From Streptomyces fumigatiscleroticus (lineage in GTDB: Bacteria > Actinomycetota > Actinomycetes > Streptomycetales > Streptomycetaceae), in assembly GCF_014647975.1 (NCBI RefSeq), contig NZ_BMQF01000013.1, positions 62,001 through 126,000 on the forward strand: 64,000 nt of DNA. The letters run 5' to 3'. The notes under the pieces are model-generated. The model worked only from the letters and a program-made list of their open reading frames with translations, had not been told where the DNA came from and did no database searches. This document shows positions 58,539 through 64,000 of this stretch, in pieces; the first letter of the stretch is position 1; every line of letters begins with the position of its first letter. The position numbers and the translations under genes are program-made.

Positions 58539-61250
58539 ATGAGCACCGAGGAGAAGCCCGCGGCCCCCCGGTCCCTGGCGGAAGCGCTCCGCGCCAGGGA
58601 CGACGCCTCACTGGCCGCACTCCTGCGCAGCCGCCCCGACCTGATCACCCCCGTCCCCACGGACCTCACCCAGCTGGCGACCCGGGCGGGCACCCGCGCC
58701 TCGGTGGTGCGGGCCCTGGAGCGGCTGGACCGTTTCGCGCTCCAGACGGCGGAGGCGCTGGCCGTCGCGGCCGACCCGGCGACGTACGACGAGCTGCTCG
58801 GCCTGATGGCCGGGGACGCGGGCGATCCCGTCGTGGCCGGCGCGCTGCCCCGCGCCCTGGCCACCCTGCGCGAACAGGCCCTGGTCTGGGGCGGCGACGA
58901 CCGGCTGCGGCTGGTGCGCACCGCCCGCGAACTGCTCGCCCCCGCCCCGCAGCACCCGTCACCGACCGGGCTCGGCCCGACCGTCCAGGAGGCCGCCTCG
59001 GGCATGTCGCCCGGCCGCATCCAGGAGATCGTGACCACGGCCGGGCTGCCCTCGACCCACGACTCGGTCTCCGCCCTCGCCGCGCTCACCGCCCTGTTCA
59101 CGGACCGCGCCCGGATGACCGGGCTGCTCGCCGGGGTGCCGGAGGACTCCCTCGACGTGCTGCGGCGCCTGATGTGGGGGCCGCCCTACGGCCAGGTCAC
59201 CGCCGACCCCGCGCCCCGGCTGCGCCGGCTGCTCGACCGGGGGCTGCTGCTGCCGACCGCGCCCGGCACGGTGGTCCTGCCCCGGGAGGTGGCCCTGCAT
59301 CTGCGCGAGGGCCGTGCGCACCGTACGCCCGAGCCGCTGCCGCCGCCGGTCGGGGCAGCCGCCGCGCACCGTCCACAGCTTGTGGACGCCACCGCCGCCG
59401 GCCAGGCCCAGTCGGCCCTGGCGACCGTGGAGGAGCTGCTGAAGGACTGGGACGAGGGCGGCCCCGCCGTGCTGCGGGCCGGCGGGCTGAGCGTGCGCGA
59501 TCTGAAGCGGACCGCCGTCGCGCTGGACGTGCCCGAACCGGTCGCCGCCTTCTGGGTGGAGCTCGCCCACGCGGCCGGCCTGCTCGCCTCCGACGGGGAG
59601 GCGGACGAGCGGTACGCGGCGACCCCGGCCTACGACGAGTGGCTGGAGCTGCCCGCCGCCGAGCGCTGGGCACGGCTCGCCGAGGCGTGGTCGGCGGCGA
59701 CGCGGACGGCCGGGCTGGTCGGCGGGCGGGACGCCAAGGACCGCACGCTGTCGGCGCTGGGGCCGGGGCTCGACCGCTCGGCGGCGCCGGAGGTACGGCA
59801 CCGGGTGCTGGCCCTGCTGGCGGAGCTGCCCGAGGGCACCGCCCCGGACGCCGAGTCGGTGCTGGCCCGGCTGCGCTGGGAGCGCCCGCTGCGCGGCCGG
59901 CAGCCGGAGGACGACCTGCGCGGCCGGCTCGCCCGGTGGACGCTGTCCGAGGCGGAGCTGCTGGGCGTCACGGGACGCGGCGCGCTCTCCTCCCACGGGC
60001 GGGCACTGCTGGGCCTGCCCGCCGCGGAGCCCACGAAGAGCCCGTCGACGGGCGACGGCGACGGCTCCGCGTACGAGCGCCGGCCGGGTTCCGCCACGGC
60101 GACGGCTCCGGGCGACGGCCACGGCGGAAGCGACGGCGACGACGGCCCCGACGCCGGCCGGAGGCACCCGGGCGGGGCAGCCGCGGCCGGACCCGCGGAC
60201 AGCGGTCCCGCCGGTGCCGGTGACAAGCTCCCCGTCCATCACGTCCGGCACCACGCTCCCACTCCCCCGGCCCCCCGCTCCCCCGCCGAGCAGGCCGTGG
60301 CCTCGGCCGCCGCCGCCCGGCTGCTCGCGCCCCTGCTGCCCGAGCCGCTGGACCACGTGCTGCTCCAGGCCGATCTGACGGCGGTGGCGCCGGGGCCGTT
60401 GCAGCGGCCGCTGGCCGACATGCTGGACGTGCTCGCCGACGTGGAGTCCAAGGGCGGGGCCACGGTCTACCGGTTCACGCCCGGCTCGGTGCGCCGTGCG
60501 CTGGACGCCGGCCGGACCGCCTCCGACCTGCACGCCTTTCTCGCCGCCCACTCCCGCACGCCGGTACCGCAGCCGCTGGCCTATCTGATCGACGACGTGG
60601 CCCGCAGACACGGCCGGCTGCGGGTGGGCGCGGCCTCGTCCTACGTACGCTGCGACGACGACGCGCTGCTCGACGAGATCCTCGCCGACAAGCGCGCCAC
60701 CGGACTCGGGCTGCGCCGCCTGGCGCCGACCGTGCTGGCAGCGCAGGCCGACCCGGCGGTGCTGCTGGAGGGGCTGCGCGCGATGGGCTTCGCGCCGGCC
60801 GCCGAGTCCGCCGAGGGCGATGTGCTGATCACCCGCGCCCATGCCCACCGCACCCCGCCGCGCACGCCCCCGCAGCCGGTCCCGGAGGGCCCGCCGGTGC
60901 CCGACGAGACCCTGCTCACGGCCGCGCTCCGCGCCGTGAGGGCCGGTGACCTGGCCTTCACCGCCCCGCGCAAGCCGAACGCGGGCGCCGACGCCCCGGC
61001 GGCGGGCGGCGAGCTGCCCCGCACCAGCTCCGCCGAGACCCTCGCCACCGTGCAGGCCGCGGTGCTGACCGGCGAGGCGCTGTGGATCGGGTACGTCAAC
61101 GCCGAGGGCGCCGCCAGCCAGCGCGTCGTCGCCCCGATCCGGGTGGAGGGCGGTTTCGTCACGGCCTACGACCACACCGCGGACGAGGTCCGCACCTTTC
61201 CGCTGCACCGGATCACGGGGGTCGCCGAGCTGGCGGACGACGCGACCTGA
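58539..61250 (+). CDS. helicase-associated WYL-domain protein
   Basis: A 903-residue protein paired with an XPB helicase gene. The N-terminal 300 residues are helical and helicase-associated (SLAEALRARDDASLAALLRSRPDLI, then ALERLDRFALQTAEALAVA, with ALATLREQALVWGG). A Gly/Asp/Ser-rich linker lies near 500-565, a helicase C-terminal/XPB-like domain near 585-780 (LDHVLLQADLTAVAPGPL, RHGRLRVGAASSYVRCDDDALLDEIL), and a WYL-like domain at about 830-903 (ETLATVQAAVLTGEALWIGYVN, RVVAPIRVEGGFVTAYDH). Likely role is DNA repair with the XPB gene 112 bp downstream. Start ATG 58539. Confidence 0.85.
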   Translation: MSTEEKPAAPRSLAEALRARDDASLAALLRSRPDLITPVPTDLTQLATRAGTRASVVRALERLDRFALQTAEALAVAADPATYDELLGLMAGDAGDPVVAGALPRALATLREQALVWGGDDRLRLVRTARELLAPAPQHPSPTGLGPTVQEAASGMSPGRIQEIVTTAGLPSTHDSVSALAALTALFTDRARMTGLLAGVPEDSLDVLRRLMWGPPYGQVTADPAPRLRRLLDRGLLLPTAPGTVVLPREVALHLREGRAHRTPEPLPPPVGAAAAHRPQLVDATAAGQAQSALATVEELLKDWDEGGPAVLRAGGLSVRDLKRTAVALDVPEPVAAFWVELAHAAGLLASDGEADERYAATPAYDEWLELPAAERWARLAEAWSAATRTAGLVGGRDAKDRTLSALGPGLDRSAAPEVRHRVLALLAELPEGTAPDAESVLARLRWERPLRGRQPEDDLRGRLARWTLSEAELLGVTGRGALSSHGRALLGLPAAEPTKSPSTGDGDGSAYERRPGSATATAPGDGHGGSDGDDGPDAGRRHPGGAAAAGPADSGPAGAGDKLPVHHVRHHAPTPPAPRSPAEQAVASAAAARLLAPLLPEPLDHVLLQADLTAVAPGPLQRPLADMLDVLADVESKGGATVYRFTPGSVRRALDAGRTASDLHAFLAAHSRTPVPQPLAYLIDDVARRHGRLRVGAASSYVRCDDDALLDEILADKRATGLGLRRLAPTVLAAQADPAVLLEGLRAMGFAPAAESAEGDVLITRAHAHRTPPRTPPQPVPEGPPVPDETLLTAALRAVRAGDLAFTAPRKPNAGADAPAAGGELPRTSSAETLATVQAAVLTGEALWIGYVNAEGAASQRVVAPIRVEGGFVTAYDHTADEVRTFPLHRITGVAELADDAT

Positions 61251-61362
61251 CGCCCGCGGACCCGCCCGCGGACCCCCGCCGGGCGGGCGGCCCCGGCCCG
61301 CACGACGATCAGGCACACTGGACGTTCGGCCGTGCCGAGCCATCGCAGAAAGGCAGCCGCGC

Positions 61363-63006
61363 GTGAATGGTCCGCTGATCGTCCAGTCCGACAAGACCCT
61401 GCTCCTGGAAGTCGACCACGAGCGGGCCGACGACTGCCGCCGGGCCATCGCTCCGTTCGCCGAGCTGGAGCGGGCGCCGGAGCACATCCACACCTACCGG
61501 GTCACGCCGCTGGGCCTGTGGAACGCGCGGGCCGCCGGGCACGACGCCGAGCAGGTGGTGGACGCGCTGGTGCAGTACAGCCGCTACCCGGTGCCGCACG
61601 CGCTGCTGGTGGACATCGCCGAGACGATGGACCGCTACGGCCGGCTGACGCTGAGCAAGCACCCGGCGCACGGGCTGGTGCTGACCACGACCGACCGGCC
61701 GGTGCTGGAGGAGGTGCTGAAGTCCAAGCGGATCGCGCCGCTGGTGGGCGCCCGCATCGACCCCGACACCGTGGCCGTGCACCCCTCCGAGCGCGGGCAG
61801 ATCAAGCAGACCCTGCTGAAACTGGGCTGGCCCGCCGAGGACCTCGCCGGATACGTCGACGGCGAGGCGCACCCGATCGACTTGCGCGAGGACGGCTGGG
61901 CGCTCAGGCCGTACCAGAAGCAGGCGGTGGAGAACTTCTGGCACGGCGGGTCCGGCGTCGTCGTACTGCCCTGCGGCGCGGGCAAGACGCTGGTCGGCGC
62001 CGGGGCCATGGCCCAGGCCAGGTCGACGACGCTCATCCTCGTCACCAACACCGTCTCCGCCCGGCAGTGGAAGCACGAACTGGTGAAGCGGACCTCGCTG
62101 ACCGAGGACGAGATCGGCGAGTACAGCGGGACCAGGAAGGAGATCCGGCCCGTCACCATCGCCACGTACCAGGTGCTGACGACCCGGCGGAAGGGCGTCT
62201 ACCCGCATCTGGAGCTGTTCGACTCCCGCGACTGGGGCCTGATCGTCTACGACGAGGTGCACCTGCTGCCCGCGCCGGTCTTCAAGTTCACCGCCGACCT
62301 CCAGGCCCGGCGGCGGCTCGGTCTGACCGCGACCCTGGTCCGGGAGGACGGCCGCGAGTCGGACGTGTTCTCCCTCATCGGCCCCAAGCGGTTCGACGCG
62401 CCGTGGAAGGAGATCGAGGCGCAGGGCTATATCGCGCCCGCCGACTGTGTGGAGGTCCGGGTCAATCTGACGGACTCCGAGCGGCTGGCGTACGCCACCG
62501 CCGAGGCCGAGGAGAAGTACCGCTTCTGCGCGACGACCGCGACCAAGCGCAAGGTGACCGAGGCGATCGTCAGGCGCTTCGCCGGACAGCAGATCCTCGT
62601 CATCGGGCAGTACATCGACCAGCTGGACGAGCTGGGCGAGCACCTGGGCGCACCGGTCATCAAGGGAGAGACCTCGAACACCCAGCGGGAGAAGCTGTTC
62701 GACGCCTTCCGGGAGGGCGAGATCAACGTCCTCGTCGTGTCGAAGGTCGCGAACTTCTCCATCGACCTGCCGGAGGCGACGGTCGCGATCCAGGTGTCGG
62801 GCACCTTCGGGTCGCGGCAGGAGGAGGCGCAGCGGCTCGGCCGGGTGCTGCGGCCCAAGGCCGACGGCCACCAGGCGCACTTCTACTCGGTCGTCGCCCG
62901 CGACACCATCGACCAGGACTTCGCCGCGCACCGCCAGCGGTTCCTGGCGGAGCAGGGGTACGCGTACCGGATCATGGACGCGGACGAGCTGCTGGCGGAG
63001 AGCTGA
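61363..63006 (+). CDS. XPB/Rad25-family DNA repair helicase
   Basis: A 547-residue superfamily 2 helicase, related to eukaryotic and archaeal XPB. An N-terminal damage-recognition region (about residues 1-180) precedes helicase motif I VLPCGAGKT (Lys208), motif II YDEVHLL (DEVH, Asp297), motif III GLTATLVREDG and, in the second RecA fold, motif VI FGSRQEEAQRLGRVLRP. It unwinds DNA 3' to 5' and is implicated in nucleotide excision repair. GTG 61363 is preceded by GCAGAAAGGCAG. It follows the WYL protein gene and may share its transcript. Confidence 0.95.
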   Translation: MNGPLIVQSDKTLLLEVDHERADDCRRAIAPFAELERAPEHIHTYRVTPLGLWNARAAGHDAEQVVDALVQYSRYPVPHALLVDIAETMDRYGRLTLSKHPAHGLVLTTTDRPVLEEVLKSKRIAPLVGARIDPDTVAVHPSERGQIKQTLLKLGWPAEDLAGYVDGEAHPIDLREDGWALRPYQKQAVENFWHGGSGVVVLPCGAGKTLVGAGAMAQARSTTLILVTNTVSARQWKHELVKRTSLTEDEIGEYSGTRKEIRPVTIATYQVLTTRRKGVYPHLELFDSRDWGLIVYDEVHLLPAPVFKFTADLQARRRLGLTATLVREDGRESDVFSLIGPKRFDAPWKEIEAQGYIAPADCVEVRVNLTDSERLAYATAEAEEKYRFCATTATKRKVTEAIVRRFAGQQILVIGQYIDQLDELGEHLGAPVIKGETSNTQREKLFDAFREGEINVLVVSKVANFSIDLPEATVAIQVSGTFGSRQEEAQRLGRVLRPKADGHQAHFYSVVARDTIDQDFAAHRQRFLAEQGYAYRIMDADELLAES

Positions 63007-63015
63007 CCGGGGAGG

Positions 63016-63201
63016 TCACTTGCGGCGCACGCCCGCTTCCTCCTCGTACTCACCGAGAACGACCACGTCGAAGGCGGCGCCCGCGAACACCGCCACGGCG
63101 CGCAGGGATTGACCGACACGGTGCCGGCGGCTGCCGGGCACGGCCCCGGCAGCGGGCGGACGGCCCGGTGCCGGAGCTGGGGAGATGGTTGCTGCGCTCA
63201 T
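63016..63201 (-). CDS. small conserved hypothetical protein
   Basis: A 61-residue protein: MSAATISPAPAPGRPP, then a basic segment (GSRRHRVGQSLRAVAVFAG) and the ending DVVVLGEYEEEAGVRRK. The N-terminal half is Pro/Ala-rich and the rest could form one strand-helix unit. Similar short proteins occur in other Streptomyces, but the function is unknown. ATG 63201 was chosen since the upstream part is compositionally different. It converges with the XPB gene and is divergent from helD. Confidence 0.65.
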   Translation of the reverse strand: MSAATISPAPAPGRPPAAGAVPGSRRHRVGQSLRAVAVFAGAAFDVVVLGEYEEEAGVRRK

Positions 63202-63290
63202 GTCCCCATGGTGCTTTTCGTCATGTGTTGCGGGCATCGGTCCACGGGGCGAACCGCCCCCTAGGGGACGGCGGAAACGGCGTCCTCCCA

Positions 63291-63336
63291 CGCGGGAGGA
63301 GGCCGGGCCACCGCGCGGGAGGACGCCGGGCAACCG
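63291..63336. repeat. 23-bp tandem repeat upstream of the HelD-like gene
   Basis: CGCGGGAGGA is the core of two adjacent near-identical 23-bp units (63291-63313 and 63314-63336), followed by a third diverged partial copy (CGCGGGAAAACGG). A short inverted repeat CCTCCC-ACGC-GGGAGG overlaps the first. It is located just before a -10-like TAAAAT. Confidence 0.65.
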
Positions 63337-63349
63337 CGCGGGAAAACGG

Positions 63350-63380
63350 TTGGCCCGCGCCGTACCCGCTCATCTAAAAT
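63350..63380 (+). promoter_or_regulatory. candidate promoter of the HelD-like gene
   Basis: TTGGCC (63350-63355) and the near-consensus -10 TAAAAT (63375-63380) are 19 bp apart. TAAAAT is rare in this GC-rich DNA. The 5' leader to the TTG at 63509 would be about 120 nt. No rifamycin-associated element (RAE) was seen. Confidence 0.45.
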
Positions 63381-63508
63381 TCCCGCTCTTGCCCGCCTCC
63401 CTCACGGAGTGCCGCCGGCCGGACGGAAACCGGCCGGTACCCCCGGCCGCCCGACGGCGGCTCGCGCGCAGCCACGACCCCCTTCACAGGTCCCCCGGAG
63501 GCACCCCC

Positions 63509-64000
63509 TTGTCCACGCCCGCCGACGACGCCCTCTCCGGCCCTCTCGCCCGTGAGCGGGCCCACCTCGCCGCCTCCCGCGCCGCCCTGCGCGCCATGCG
63601 GGAGGACGTCGAGTCCCTCGACATCAGCGACGTCACCGCGAACTGGGTCAACGCCCAGATCCTGGAGCGCCAGATCGGGGAGCGCATCAAGGCCCTGGCC
63701 GACCTCAGCGACACCCCGCTGTTCTTCGGGCGGCTCGACTATCTGCACGCGCCGGGTGCCGAGCGGGCCGAGGGCGCCGCAGGAGAACGCTTCTACATCG
63801 GGCGGCGGCATGTGCACGACGCCGACGGCGACCCGATGGTGATCGACTGGCGGGCCCCGGTCTCGCAGCCGTTCTACCGGGCGTCCAAGAAGGACCCGAT
63901 GGACGTCGCGCTGCGCCGCCGCTTCGGATACACGGGCGGCGACGTCACGGCGTACGAGGACGAGCACCTCTTGGACCCGGCCGAGGCGGCCACCACCAGC
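63509..64000 (+). CDS. helD: HelD/HelR-family RNA polymerase-recycling ATPase (3' partial)
   Basis: The first 164 codons run off the window. A TTG start at 63509 is placed 7 nt after CGGAGG. The N-terminus reads MSTPADDALSGPLARERAHLA, followed by a helical arm (REDVESLDISDVTANWVNAQILERQIGE) and then the 1A domain start (DTPLFFGRLDYLH; FYIGRRHVHDADGDPMVIDWRAPVSQPFYRAS). The last motif is diagnostic of HelD-type superfamily 1 proteins that release stalled RNA polymerase; actinobacterial HelR also protects against rifamycins. The nucleotide-binding motifs lie partly beyond the window. Confidence 0.88.
   Translation, partial: MSTPADDALSGPLARERAHLAASRAALRAMREDVESLDISDVTANWVNAQILERQIGERIKALADLSDTPLFFGRLDYLHAPGAERAEGAAGERFYIGRRHVHDADGDPMVIDWRAPVSQPFYRASKKDPMDVALRRRFGYTGGDVTAYEDEHLLDPAEAATTS

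Noticed and set aside
63202..63508. Rifamycin-associated element upstream of the HelD-like gene
   Set aside because: No inverted repeat matching the described element was seen; the repeats present are a different 23-bp type.

Overview
The window is a GC-rich actinobacterial chromosome segment, almost certainly Streptomyces and from the conserved core. The evidence is the very high third-position GC, many GTG and TTG starts, several probable leaderless promoters and the gene families present: a DmdR1/IdeR iron repressor, a conservon, a ScCCL-type CoA ligase, futalosine-pathway menaquinone genes and DUF3027, DUF2530 and DUF2771 proteins. No CRISPR array, rRNA, tRNA, insertion sequence or prophage was seen.

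Layout. 1-9.7 kb: end of an ABC exporter pair, an alpha/beta-hydrolase lacking its nucleophile, dmdR1, a SIS-domain sugar-phosphate gene under a DasR-like site, a PAS/GAF sensor, a tiny stand-alone transcription unit, a citrate synthase and pdxH. 9.7-20.1 kb: a truncated hypothetical gene, then a long minus-strand operon reading from 20.1 down to 10.1 kb (DinB-fold protein, AtuA-like protein, acyl-CoA carboxylase beta and alpha, acyl-CoA dehydrogenase, CoA ligase, enoyl-CoA hydratase, TetR). Several junctions overlap by 4 bp and a perfect 14-bp palindrome sits before the first gene. 20.1-27.5 kb: remains of a frameshifted toxin-antitoxin pair, an EamA permease, an ABC exporter with a Gly/Tyr-rich tail, an unlisted 42-residue Lys/Pro-rich peptide gene with its own hairpin, and a large FAD/Fe-S oxidase. 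27.7-33.3 kb: a complete conservon (sensor-like ATPase, roadblock, DUF742, GTPase) with two P450s, one of the CYP157 type lacking the ExxR arginine. 33.5-41.8 kb: serC, an anchored secreted protein, an SGNH hydrolase, two Uma2 paralogues (one frameshifted) flanking an aldo/keto reductase under a MerR-like promoter and an RNA 2',3'-cyclic phosphodiesterase, a MarR/MFS pair and an orphan ribbon-helix-helix protein. 41.8-64 kb: purine permease, CtpE-type ATPase, secreted Ig-like protein, sacsin-like ATPase protein, DUF3027, MFS, DUF2771 lipoprotein, mqnB-mqnD, cold-shock protein, HAD phosphatase, a HAAS-like membrane protein, a WYL helicase-associated protein paired with an XPB helicase, and the start of a HelD/HelR ATPase.

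The genes are mostly housekeeping and regulatory. The least explained elements are the Lys/Pro peptide with its hairpin and neighbouring ABC exporter (24.2-24.5 kb), the 12-codon transcription unit (7.38-7.62 kb), the carboxylase/AtuA operon with its operator, and the decayed toxin-antitoxin locus.
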